64,000 nt of DNA from Flavobacterium sp. 245 (lineage in GTDB: Bacteria > Bacteroidota > Bacteroidia > Flavobacteriales > Flavobacteriaceae), in NCBI RefSeq assembly GCF_004362055.1, contig NZ_SNXB01000005.1, positions 186,001 through 250,000 on the forward strand. Direction: 5' to 3'. Of the stretch, positions 36,071 through 43,043 are shown piece after piece (the stretch's first letter is position 1; each line of letters starts with the position of its first letter). A program made the position numbers and the translations under genes. The notes beneath the pieces are model-generated. The model ran no database searches. It was not told where the DNA came from and was given only the letters and a program-made list of their open reading frames with translations.

Positions 36071-36098
36071 AATCCCAATTTAGAAATAGGTTGGGATT
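36071..36098 (+). terminator. Terminator after lipoprotein gene
   Basis: AATCCCAA / TTGGGATT is a perfect 8-bp stem with a 12-nt loop, followed by TATTTTTTATT. Confidence 0.8.
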
Positions 36099-36175
36099 TA
36101 TTTTTTATTAAAATTTAAATCACCATGGCTGCATTCAAACTATTTTCTTTATTTTGCACCAAAATCTAAAAACCA

Positions 36176-36913
36176 ATGAAAAAATCAATTATTGCCTTTG
36201 CCGCAATTGCCCTATTAGCATCATGCAGTAAAAAAAATGAATCTACTGACAACCTGCACATCACAGGAAACATTAAAGGATTAAAAAAAGGAACTTTATA
36301 TATTCAAAGAATTGTTGACACTTCTCTTGTTGCAATTGACAGCATTAAAATCGACGGAAACTCGACTTTTGAACGCGACATCAAACTTGAATCTCCAGAA
36401 ATGCTTTACTTGTTTTTAGACAGAGGCGTAACGAATTCAATGGACAACAATATTTTATTCTTCGCAGAACCTGGAAATATAAACATTGACACAAACTTGG
36501 ATAACTTTATCTATAACGCTAAAATTACAGGATCTAAAAATCAAGAATTATACGAAGAGTATAAAAAAATAAACAATCGTTTTAATGACGAGAGCCTTGC
36601 TTTAGTAGAACCAAGATTTAAAGCAATGAAAAGAAACGATCAAAAAGCGATTGACAGCTTAAACGCAAAACAAGAATCAAATATCAAAAGAAAATATTTG
36701 TATGCTACAAACTTCGCTCTCAACAATAAAGATCACGAAATCGCACCTTATATTGCTTTAGCAGAGATTTACGATATCAATATCAAATTTCTTGATACAA
36801 TCCAGAAATCGATGACGCCAAAAGTAGCACAATCGCTTTACGGAAAGAAATTGACTAAATATGTTGCTGACATCAAAAAGCAAGAACAAAAAGCTCCTGC
36901 AGCTGCAGAATAA
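36176..36913 (+). CDS. DUF4369 domain lipoprotein without thioredoxin domain
   Basis: 245 residues. Signal MKKSIIAFAAIALLASC has Cys17. The DUF4369 domain (about 25-120) reads HITGNIKGLKKGTLYIQRI...IDGNSTFERDIKLESPEMLYLFLD. In Bacteroidota this domain usually heads a TlpA/ResA-like thiol-disulfide protein; here it is followed only by an alpha-helical region rich in Lys/Gln/Asn and an Ala/Pro-rich end, with no CxxC motif. It is probably a periplasmic lipoprotein that has lost or never had the redox module. It is monocistronic with a strong terminator. Confidence 0.82.
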   Translation: MKKSIIAFAAIALLASCSKKNESTDNLHITGNIKGLKKGTLYIQRIVDTSLVAIDSIKIDGNSTFERDIKLESPEMLYLFLDRGVTNSMDNNILFFAEPGNINIDTNLDNFIYNAKITGSKNQELYEEYKKINNRFNDESLALVEPRFKAMKRNDQKAIDSLNAKQESNIKRKYLYATNFALNNKDHEIAPYIALAEIYDINIKFLDTIQKSMTPKVAQSLYGKKLTKYVADIKKQEQKAPAAAE

Positions 36914-36922
36914 TAAAAATCA

Positions 36923-36950
36923 AAAACGTCCTGAAAATTCAGGACGTTTT
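36923..36950. terminator. Bidirectional terminator between convergent genes
   Basis: AAAACGTCCTGAA / TTCAGGACGTTTT is a perfect 13-bp stem with a 2-nt loop and T-runs on the plus strand. It lies between the DUF4369 gene and the DUF5362 gene. Confidence 0.92.
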
Positions 36951-36983
36951 TTTTATATCAATTGTCTTAAAAATACTTAAAGA

Positions 36984-37442
36984 TTATCTTCCTAATAAAG
37001 CTCCGGTAATAGCAAGCAAGAAAAACAATGCATACAATACCAAAATAGAAACCATTAAAATACCAATAAATTTATAATGTGATTTTAAATATCCTAAAGA
37101 TGATGATAAAGCTTCTGAATCATTATCTCTGAAAGCTTTCTTAGCATTTGAACTAAATTTAAACAGATAATAAACAGGAAAGAAATAAACTGCCGCAATT
37201 AATAAATAAAAGAAGCTCATAATTGCACCAAAAGAGCCCCCATAAGCTCCCATTCCAGGCATTGCAGCTCCTATAGTAGAAAAAAATGCTCCTGCAAAAA
37301 TTGCAATGACAACAAAAAGTCCAATTCCGACGAATCCTAGAATTGACAAAAAATAAGCCCACTTAGCGGTTTCCTTTAAAAAATCTTTTGCAGAATGATC
37401 GAGATGCAGCTCGAATTTTTCAAATACTGAAGTTTCTTCCAT
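36984..37442 (-). CDS. DUF5362-like membrane protein (paralogue 1)
   Basis: 152 residues with about three to four helices: FLSILGFVGIGLFVVIAIFAG, AIMSFFYLLIAAVYFFPVYYL, and a C-terminal FIGILMVSILVLYALFFLLAI. The shared motif YLFKFSSNAKKAFRDNDSEAL...LGYLKSHYKFIGI recurs in the protein at 47533-47955, so the two are paralogues. The function is unknown. I choose the ATG at 37442 (MEETSVFEKF). A longer frame to 37535 would cover the promoter box TATGTTTG (37467-37474) and enter the heptamer repeat, so it is not real protein. Confidence 0.8.
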   Translation of the reverse strand: MEETSVFEKFELHLDHSAKDFLKETAKWAYFLSILGFVGIGLFVVIAIFAGAFFSTIGAAMPGMGAYGGSFGAIMSFFYLLIAAVYFFPVYYLFKFSSNAKKAFRDNDSEALSSSLGYLKSHYKFIGILMVSILVLYALFFLLAITGALLGR

Positions 37443-37466
37443 TATTATAGGTTTTTGGTTAAGAAA

Positions 37467-37474
37467 CAAACATA
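37467..37474 (-). promoter_or_regulatory. -7 promoter box (TATGTTTG) of DUF5362 gene
   Basis: This is an exact TAnnTTTG match on the minus strand, 24 nt before the ATG at 37442. It fixes the gene start. Confidence 0.6.
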
Positions 37475-37521
37475 AGAAAAATATTGTTACTATAATATTA
37501 AATGAGAGCTTTGATAATTTA

Positions 37522-37658
37522 GTTTCAGGTTTCAAGTTTCACGTTCTGATTCCGCTGTCAGGCTGAGCGAAGTCGAAGCCCCTTGCCAAAGACTTTCAGC
37601 TTTGCACACGATGACAATGTATATCCAGAACGTGAAACTTGAAACCTGAAACCTGAAA
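37522..37658. repeat. Composite nested repeat: 27-bp inverted arms around 'GGCTGAGCGAAGTCGAAGCC'
   Basis: Arms 37522-37548 and 37626-37652 are complementary at all 27 positions and are made of GAAACCT/GAAACTT heptamers ending in CAGAACGTG. The 77-nt interior contains GTCAGGCTGAGCGAAG and TCGAAGCC, a second, unrelated word that folds on itself. An extra heptamer follows to 37658. Two repeat families are therefore nested at one site. Confidence 0.85.
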
Positions 37659-37693
37659 CAAAATAAACTAAACGTAAAATTTAGGCATAAAAA

Positions 37694-37719
37694 AAACCAC
37701 CACATTTCTGTGATGGTTT
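37694..37719 (-). terminator. Terminator of tRNA-Thr copy 1
   Basis: On the minus strand, AAACCATCAC agaaat GTGGTGGTTT forms a 10-bp stem with one G-U pair, followed by a run of T. Confidence 0.88.
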
Positions 37720-37723
37720 TTTG

Positions 37724-37797
37724 AGCCGATAGAGGGACTCGAACCCACGACCTGCTGATTACAAATCAGCTGCTCTAGCCAGCTGAGCTACATCGGC
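37724..37797 (-). tRNA. tRNA-Thr (anticodon UGU), copy 1
   Basis: The 74-nt cloverleaf on the minus strand has acceptor GCCGATG/TATCGGC (G-U at pair 7), D-arm GCTC...GAGC, anticodon stem GCTGA/TCAGC with loop TTTGTAA (anticodon UGU), and T-loop TTCGAGT. CCA is not encoded (3' T then CA). The T-stem has one T-T mismatch. A promoter box TATCTTTG is at 37812-37819, and a terminator hairpin AAACCATCAC/GTGGTGGTTT with a T-run is at 37694-37719. It is identical to copy 2 182 nt away. Confidence 0.96.
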
Positions 37798-37873
37798 CTA
37801 TTTTCCGGGTGCAAAGATAAAAATGTTTTTTATATTTCCAAAAATAATTTCACACCTCTCTTTATAATTAAAA

Positions 37874-37899
37874 AAACCACCACATTTCTGTGATGGTTT
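37874..37899 (-). terminator. Terminator of tRNA-Thr copy 2
   Basis: The stem-loop is identical to that after copy 1, so the terminator was duplicated with the tRNA. Confidence 0.88.
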
Positions 37900-37905
37900 C
37901 CGTTG

Positions 37906-37979
37906 AGCCGATAGAGGGACTCGAACCCACGACCTGCTGATTACAAATCAGCTGCTCTAGCCAGCTGAGCTACATCGGC
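37906..37979 (-). tRNA. tRNA-Thr (anticodon UGU), copy 2
   Basis: The 74-nt sequence is identical to copy 1. It has its own promoter box TATATTTG at 37993-38000 and its own terminator at 37874-37899. The two copies are therefore separate transcription units, not one bicistronic precursor. Flanks outside promoter, tRNA and terminator have diverged (the spacer before the terminator differs by a few bases), so the duplication is not brand new. Confidence 0.96.
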
Positions 37980-38055
37980 CTCATTACGGGTGCAAATATA
38001 AAGCGGTTTTTCGTTTTCCCAAAATAAATTTGCACTTTTTTATGCTTTTTTTTGC

Positions 38056-38322
38056 TTACAATTCGTTGATTTTAGCAATCAATTGATTAGCAGTTTGTTC
38101 CAATTCAACATTTATTTGTTTGAAGTGAGCTTTTTTGTTTTCAACGTTCTTTGCGTTCACTTTTGTGATCAAAGTATCAAATGCAGCGATCGCTTCATCG
38201 ATTAAAGCATTCGTTTCTGGAGTAGGGTTTCCTGTAGTTGAAAGCTCAAACAAGTAAACCGCTTCAATAATATCTCCTAATACAAAATTGATGTCTTTCT
38301 TTAAATTTTTAACGTTTGCCAT
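38056..38322 (-). CDS. Small conserved all-helical protein of unknown function
   Basis: 88 residues (MANVKNLKKDINFVLGDIIE...ANQLIAKINEL), acidic and predicted fully alpha-helical with Leu/Ile/Val heptads, and no signal or membrane segment, so cytoplasmic. I recognise no domain. A frame extending to the TTG at 38352 is unlikely because that TTG ends the promoter box TATTTTTG (38350-38357). It lies 57 nt downstream of manA and can be transcribed from its own promoter. Confidence 0.75.
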   Translation of the reverse strand: MANVKNLKKDINFVLGDIIEAVYLFELSTTGNPTPETNALIDEAIAAFDTLITKVNAKNVENKKAHFKQINVELEQTANQLIAKINEL

Positions 38323-38349
38323 TTTTATTATAATTTTAATTTGCGTTTG

Positions 38350-38357
38350 CAAAAATA
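38350..38357 (-). promoter_or_regulatory. -7 promoter box (TATTTTTG) of 88-aa gene
   Basis: This is an exact TAnnTTTG match on the minus strand, 27 nt before the ATG at 38322. Confidence 0.55.
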
Positions 38358-38379
38358 CACATAATCTTTAGATTAAGTG

Positions 38380-39348
38380 CTATGAAATGTAAATTTCTAA
38401 AATTGAAGCTTTTCCGCTCAAAATAAATGCATTTATCGCAGCCGGAACCAAAACGGTGTCTCCTTTTATATAAGTATGTTTAAAACCATTATATTCGATT
38501 TCAAAACTTCCCTCAATACACATATAAACTGTAAACGTTTCACCCGATTTAGTTACTTCAATTTTATCTTCTAACGGAATAAAATTCGTTGTAAAATAAG
38601 GACAGTCAACAACGGTGTTCGAAACATTTGATTTTGTCTCGTATTTCTTCTGTGTATCAACTTTATTGTAATTGATAGCATCTAAAGCTAAATCTACGTG
38701 CAATTCTCTTTTATTTCCCTGTGCATCCACTCGGTCAAAATCATACAAACGATAGGTAATATCTGAAGTCTGCTGAATTTCGGCAACAACCAAACCTGCT
38801 CCAATTGCATGAACTGTTCCTGTTTCTAAAAAGAAAACATCGCCAGATTTTGCTCTTACATCATCTAAAATAGAAACAAGCGTATTATCCTGTAAATGTT
38901 TCAAATATTCCTCTTTGCTTGAGTTTTCTTTAAAACCAACAATAATTCTTGAATCAGAATCGGCTTGCATTACATACCACATTTCAGTTTTGCCAAAAGA
39001 ATTATGACGCTCTTTTGCCAATTTATCATTTGGATGAACCTGAATTGAAAGATCTTCGCGGGCATCTAAATATTTAAAAAGCAACGGAAACTGTTTTCCG
39101 AAGCGGTCATAAACTCTAGTTCCCAAAATTTCGTTTGGCGTTTGATCAATAAGCTCCATTAACGATTTTCCTTTTAAATCGCCATTTGAAATCACACTTA
39201 CATCTCCTTCAACAGTAGATAATTCCCAGCTTTCGCCAGTAATTTTAGACGTGATTGGTTTATTTAAAACTGTTTTCAATTTTTCACCTCCCCAGATTCT
39301 TTCTTTCAAAATTGGTTCAAACTGTAATGGATATAATGGTGTACTCAT
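38380..39348 (-). CDS. manA: Mannose-6-phosphate isomerase, class I
   Basis: 322 residues, the short bacterial form. It interconverts fructose-6-P and mannose-6-P in the cytoplasm and supplies GDP-mannose/fucose for surface glycans. Zinc ligands appear in SIQVHPNDKLA and KTEMWYVM, with further family motifs ETGTVHAIGAGLVVAEIQQTSDITYRLYDFDR (about 177-208) and the C-terminal cupin strand. The N-terminal LKERIWGGEKL is characteristic. It lies 59 nt after bcp in an idi-queD-bcp-manA run. The glycan cluster at 58-64 kb may use its product. Confidence 0.95.
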   Translation of the reverse strand: MSTPLYPLQFEPILKERIWGGEKLKTVLNKPITSKITGESWELSTVEGDVSVISNGDLKGKSLMELIDQTPNEILGTRVYDRFGKQFPLLFKYLDAREDLSIQVHPNDKLAKERHNSFGKTEMWYVMQADSDSRIIVGFKENSSKEEYLKHLQDNTLVSILDDVRAKSGDVFFLETGTVHAIGAGLVVAEIQQTSDITYRLYDFDRVDAQGNKRELHVDLALDAINYNKVDTQKKYETKSNVSNTVVDCPYFTTNFIPLEDKIEVTKSGETFTVYMCIEGSFEIEYNGFKHTYIKGDTVLVPAAINAFILSGKASILEIYIS

Positions 39349-39407
39349 ATTTTTTTTTGGTTACTATCTTTAATTATTTAAATATTTTGCAATACTATCT
39401 TCTTAAT

Positions 39408-39866
39408 CTACAATACTAATTCTTTGATTGTTTCGAGTGCTTTCTGAATATGTTTTTCAGCATTCATGCTGTCAAAAATGTAAATAACAACACCATTTCT
39501 GTCAACAATGTAGGTTACTCTTCCTGGCAGAAGACCAAACAAGTTATTCCGGACACCAAACAGCTGTCTCAATCTTTTGTCTTGATCAGACAATAAAATA
39601 AAAGGCAGTTTGTATTTATTGGCAAACTTGTGATGCGATTTTACACTGTCACTGCTAATACCAATAACTTCGGCACCTAAATCTTTAAAATCTTCGTATT
39701 GATCGCGGAAACTGCAGGCTTCGGTAGTACAGCCTGGCGTATTATCTTTTGGATAAAAATAAATCACTAAAGGCTTTCTTCCTAAAACACTTTGGCTTTC
39801 AAAAAGTTCTCCATGACTATCTTTTGCAGTAAAATTCGGAACTATATCTCCTATTTTTAATGACAT
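39408..39866 (-). CDS. bcp: Thioredoxin-dependent thiol peroxidase (peroxiredoxin Q/BCP)
   Basis: 152 residues. It reduces H2O2 and organic hydroperoxides using thioredoxin. The peroxidatic Cys46 is in YPKDNTPGCTTEACSFRD and the resolving Cys51 lies five residues later, as in atypical 2-Cys BCP enzymes. The catalytic Thr43/Pro45 context is intact. There is no signal peptide, so it is cytoplasmic. It starts 3 nt after queD and is co-transcribed. Confidence 0.96.
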   Translation of the reverse strand: MSLKIGDIVPNFTAKDSHGELFESQSVLGRKPLVIYFYPKDNTPGCTTEACSFRDQYEDFKDLGAEVIGISSDSVKSHHKFANKYKLPFILLSDQDKRLRQLFGVRNNLFGLLPGRVTYIVDRNGVVIYIFDSMNAEKHIQKALETIKELVL

Positions 39867-39869
39867 TTA

Positions 39870-40280
39870 TTATTCTCCTTTATAAGTTACAAAATTGCGG
39901 TCCGTTTCATTCAAAACGATTTCTAAATCAAAATCAGGCTGAATTCTTTTTCTAATTTTATTCCATATCACAACAGCAATATTTTCCGCTGTTGGATTCA
40001 AATCCTGAAATTCCGGAACATCCAGATTCAGGTTTTTGTGATCAAACGGAATTTCAACTTCTTCAAGTATAATATCCGCTAATACTTTCACATCTAAAAC
40101 AAAACCAGTTTCTGGGTCAATTTTTCCTGTAACACTAACAGTTAAACCATAATTGTGACCATGAAAATTGGGGTTATTGCATTTTCCAAAAACAGCATTG
40201 TTTTTTTCAGATGTCCAATCTTTCCTATACAATCGATGCGCAGCATTAAAATGTGCTTTTCTTGATATGGTTACTCTCAT
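39870..40280 (-). CDS. queD: 6-carboxytetrahydropterin synthase / 6-pyruvoyltetrahydropterin synthase homologue
   Basis: 136 residues. Zinc ligands are His in HFNAAHRL and the HGH of FHGHNYGLTVSV, and the catalytic Cys is in FGKCNNPNFHGH. The middle of the protein matches QueD (FVLDVKVLADIILEEV, PFDHKNLNLD, NPTAENIAV). QueD converts dihydroneopterin triphosphate to 6-carboxytetrahydropterin for queuosine and deazapurine synthesis. A related pterin-synthase activity cannot be excluded, since no other que gene is nearby. It lies 22 nt after idi. Confidence 0.92.
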   Translation of the reverse strand: MRVTISRKAHFNAAHRLYRKDWTSEKNNAVFGKCNNPNFHGHNYGLTVSVTGKIDPETGFVLDVKVLADIILEEVEIPFDHKNLNLDVPEFQDLNPTAENIAVVIWNKIRKRIQPDFDLEIVLNETDRNFVTYKGE

Positions 40281-40302
40281 TTAGGTTTTTGGTTAATTTT
40301 GG

Positions 40303-40830
40303 TTATAATTTATGGTCCTCGAGATAATGATCAAATTCATCAAAAATTATCTTAAACCAAACCGTATAAATTTCGGGCTGTTTTTCAATATCAGCTTTTA
40401 CATCTTCAATACTCATCCATTTCCATGCTTCAACTTCTTCTGGGTTAATGGCCGGCTCATCATCATAATAGCCAATCATTACATGATCAAGCTCATGTTC
40501 TGTTAAACCATTATCAAAAGGCGCTTTGTATATAAAGTGAAAAAGCTCTTTTAACTCGCTTTTAAATCCCATTTCTTCAAACAATCTTCGGCTTCCGGCT
40601 TCAATGTTGCTCTCGCCTTCACGCTGATGACTGCAACAAGTATTTGTCCAAAGCAAAGGAGAATGATATTTATGATGTGCTCTTTGCTGGAGCATAATTT
40701 CATTTTTGTTATTCAAAATAAAAACCGAAAATGCACGATGCAAAAGTGCTTTTTCATGCGCTTCTAATTTTGGCATTAGGCCAATCTGTTCGTCGTTTTC
40801 GTTAACTAATATTACGTTTTCTTCTGTCAT
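40303..40830 (-). CDS. idi: Isopentenyl-diphosphate delta-isomerase, type 1
   Basis: 175 residues with a Nudix fold. It interconverts IPP and DMAPP for isoprenoids (menaquinone, undecaprenyl-P, carotenoids). The catalytic Cys is in LLWTNTCCSHQREGE and the Glu metal ligands are in the Nudix-like stretch AGSRRLFEEMGF and in EHELDHVMIGYYD. The length and Trp-rich C-terminus (WFKIIFDEFDHYL) fit type 1 Idi. It is the first gene of the operon, with a promoter box TATTTTTG at 40848-40855. Confidence 0.96.
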   Translation of the reverse strand: MTEENVILVNENDEQIGLMPKLEAHEKALLHRAFSVFILNNKNEIMLQQRAHHKYHSPLLWTNTCCSHQREGESNIEAGSRRLFEEMGFKSELKELFHFIYKAPFDNGLTEHELDHVMIGYYDDEPAINPEEVEAWKWMSIEDVKADIEKQPEIYTVWFKIIFDEFDHYLEDHKL

Positions 40831-40847
40831 AGGGCGTATTGAATTAA

Positions 40848-40855
40848 CAAAAATA
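40848..40855 (-). promoter_or_regulatory. -7 promoter box (TATTTTTG) of idi operon
   Basis: This is an exact match on the minus strand, 17 nt before the idi ATG. The 200 nt beyond it, up to the msrB promoter, are plain AT-rich sequence. Confidence 0.6.
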
Positions 40856-41055
40856 CGAAAAAAGAAATGGCTATAAAATCCTAGAGGACATTGTGAAAAG
40901 TTTAACTACTTTGATGTTTTCATAATATATTGATTAACAAAAAAGTACACACGTTAAACAAACAAAAATCCTTTAAAAATAAGATACAAAAACTATACAG
41001 TTTCTTTTTACGTAAATAATTAAAAGTTAAAACATACTTAAAAATATCTGAATTC

Positions 41056-41063
41056 TAATTTTG
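41056..41063 (+). promoter_or_regulatory. -7 promoter box (TAATTTTG) of msrB-msrA
   Basis: This is an exact TAnnTTTG match 60 nt before the ATG at 41124. Its TTG is in frame with msrB and can be mistaken for a start. Confidence 0.55.
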
Positions 41064-41123
41064 ATGCCATTTCAAAGGCAACGACATCGTATCTTTGAGA
41101 ATCAGAATAATGCACGTAATTAT

Positions 41124-41678
41124 ATGAAAACAAAAAACTTAATTTTTACCCTTTGCTTTTTGCTACCGCTTTTTATTTTTCAAGCTTGTGGACAAAACAC
41201 AAAAAAGCAATCTGCAAAAATAACTACTATGGAAAATAAAATCAGCAAACCCGGAAATCCTTACTACTCAAATACCGATACAACAAAATTAAATGTAAGC
41301 GATGCCGAATGGAAAAAGGTTTTGCCCGAAGATGTTTATGCTGTGATGCGCCAGGCTGACACCGAAAGACCTTTTACAGGAAAATATTGGAATACTGACG
41401 AAAAAGGCACTTATTACTGTGCTTCATGCGGAAACTTACTTTTTAGATCGACTGCAAAATTTTCAAGCAGCTGCGGATGGCCAAGCTTTTTTGAACAAGA
41501 CAACAAAACAAGCGTAGTTTACAAAAATGACAATTCATACGGAATGGAAAGAATCGAAGCGCTTTGTGGCCGTTGTGGCGGGCACTTAGGACATTTATTT
41601 GACGACGGCCCAGAACCAACCGGTAAACGCTATTGCATGAACTCAATTGCGCTAGATTTTATACCAGACAACAAATAA
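41124..41678 (+). CDS. msrB: Peptide methionine-(R)-S-oxide reductase, lipoprotein form
   Basis: 184 residues. Unlike cytoplasmic MsrB it begins with a lipoprotein signal, MKTKNLIFTLCFLLPLFIFQAC (Cys22), so it acts in the periplasm or at a membrane. The MsrB domain has structural Zn pairs CASC (99-102) and CGRC (148-151), substrate-pocket GWPSFF, GGHLGHLFDDGPEPTGKR, and catalytic Cys171 in RYCMNS. It repairs Met-(R)-sulfoxide in exported proteins. msrA follows after 7 nt, so the R- and S-specific enzymes are made together. The upstream TTG at 41061 is part of the promoter. Confidence 0.94.
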   Translation: MKTKNLIFTLCFLLPLFIFQACGQNTKKQSAKITTMENKISKPGNPYYSNTDTTKLNVSDAEWKKVLPEDVYAVMRQADTERPFTGKYWNTDEKGTYYCASCGNLLFRSTAKFSSSCGWPSFFEQDNKTSVVYKNDNSYGMERIEALCGRCGGHLGHLFDDGPEPTGKRYCMNSIALDFIPDNK

Positions 41679-41685
41679 TTTAATT

Positions 41686-42294
41686 ATGAAAAACATACTT
41701 TTAATTTGTTTATTTACACTATCATTAAACGGATTTTCACAGAATAAAAAAGCTTCAAATCTTGAAACTATTACAGTTGGTGGAGGCTGTTACTGGTGTG
41801 TAGAAGCTGTTTATGAAAACTTGGACGGAGTAAAATCTGTTGTTTCTGGATTTGCAGGAGGGAACGTTCCCAATCCTACTTACGAGGAAGTCTGCACAGG
41901 AGAAACTGGTCACGCCGAAGTAGTTCAGATTACATATGATAAAAACGTGACTGATATTAATGAAATTTTCAAAGTCTTTTTTACCGTTCACGATCCAACA
42001 ACTTTAAATCGTCAAGGTGCCGATGTTGGAACGCAATATCGTTCTGTTATTTTCTATAAAAATGCAGAACAGAAAAAAGCCGCTGAAAGTATTATTGCCG
42101 AATTAAATAAAGCTAAAGTTTACAGCAACCCAATTGTGACAAAAGTTGAACCTTTTAAAACTTTTTATAAAGCCGAAGATTATCATCAGAATTATTATGC
42201 AAACAATAAAAATCAGCCTTATTGCAAAATGGTAATTCAGCCGAAAATCGAAAAATTTGAAAAGGTTTTTAAAGACAAACTGAAAAAGAAATAA
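41686..42294 (+). CDS. msrA: Peptide methionine-(S)-S-oxide reductase, exported
   Basis: 202 residues with signal peptide MKNILLICLFTLSLNGFSQ. The catalytic motif GCYWC is at 34-38 (Cys35), followed by GFAGGNVPNPTYEEVCTGETGHAEVV, VFFTVHDPTT and EDYHQNYY, all MsrA hallmarks. It reduces Met-(S)-sulfoxide and complements msrB upstream. Both are exported, so this is an envelope repair pair. Electrons must come from a membrane thiol donor, which is not encoded nearby. The terminator is at 42314-42340. Confidence 0.95.
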   Translation: MKNILLICLFTLSLNGFSQNKKASNLETITVGGGCYWCVEAVYENLDGVKSVVSGFAGGNVPNPTYEEVCTGETGHAEVVQITYDKNVTDINEIFKVFFTVHDPTTLNRQGADVGTQYRSVIFYKNAEQKKAAESIIAELNKAKVYSNPIVTKVEPFKTFYKAEDYHQNYYANNKNQPYCKMVIQPKIEKFEKVFKDKLKKK

Positions 42295-42313
42295 TCAAAA
42301 AAGCGAATAAAAA

Positions 42314-42340
42314 AAGGGAAATGATAAAATCATTTCCCTT
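42314..42340. terminator. Terminator between msrA and META gene
   Basis: AAGGGAAATGA / TCATTTCCCTT is a perfect 11-bp stem with a 5-nt loop and A/T runs on both sides. Confidence 0.92.
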
Positions 42341-42364
42341 TCTGCTTTTATATCAAATCTAAAA

Positions 42365-42802
42365 TTATTGTTTGGACACTTTTTTAAATCTCATCATCGG
42401 CACATCGCCTTGAATTAAATTTAATTTTCCATCCTTATCTATAGAATAGCTTGTGATTTTTTTCATTTGCTGTAAAAATTGCTGCTCCCCGCCTCCATCA
42501 CAAAACATCATTGTACTTGGTCCTGGCTCTCCAAAAGTTAACGATTTCCCGCTTAAAGTATACGGCGCACTGTACCCATTACAACCATTATTCCCAAAAA
42601 CTTTTGTTTCTTTTTGATCAAATGTAATTTGCGGTTTTTTATTTGGATACAAACCTTCGAAAGCAATTCTCGGTCCTGAGATATATTCTAATTCCCAAGT
42701 TGCACCAAATAAATTTCCGCCGCTTGACGCTTCTTTCGATGCCTTACAGGAAGTCAATAATACCATTAAAATTGAAAAGGCTGCTAGTGTGTATTTTTTC
42801 AT
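42365..42802 (-). CDS. META domain lipoprotein (HslJ-like)
   Basis: 145 residues. Signal MKKYTLAAFSILMVLLTSC has Cys19. The META domain (about 33-143) shows ATWELEYISG, PQITFDQKETKVFGNNGCNGYSAPYTL and MMFCDGGGEQQFLQQMKKITSYSI, the standard HslJ/META pattern with its conserved Cys pair. HslJ is a heat-inducible protein linked to novobiocin resistance in E. coli; the molecular role is unclear. It is monocistronic and convergent with msrA. Confidence 0.9.
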   Translation of the reverse strand: MKKYTLAAFSILMVLLTSCKASKEASSGGNLFGATWELEYISGPRIAFEGLYPNKKPQITFDQKETKVFGNNGCNGYSAPYTLSGKSLTFGEPGPSTMMFCDGGGEQQFLQQMKKITSYSIDKDGKLNLIQGDVPMMRFKKVSKQ

Positions 42803-43043
42803 AAAAATGTGTTTTTGAAGATTAAAATTACTTTATAAATAGTACTTTCTCAATATTCGTGCCCATTTACACGATTAATTAAAATTTAAATTTCGCAACA
42901 AACTTTAGTTTTCTAATATCTAATTTACATCATTTTGTTTAAAACTATATTAATCAAACATTTAAATTACAATATGTGATTCTATTTTTTTTGTAATTTG
43001 CACTAATCAAAAAACCAAAAAATCATCAATAAAAAACCAAAAA

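Noticed and set aside
37443..37535. N-terminal extension of the DUF5362 protein
   Set aside because: The extension covers a promoter box and the heptamer repeat; the paralogue starts at the equivalent of the shorter Met.
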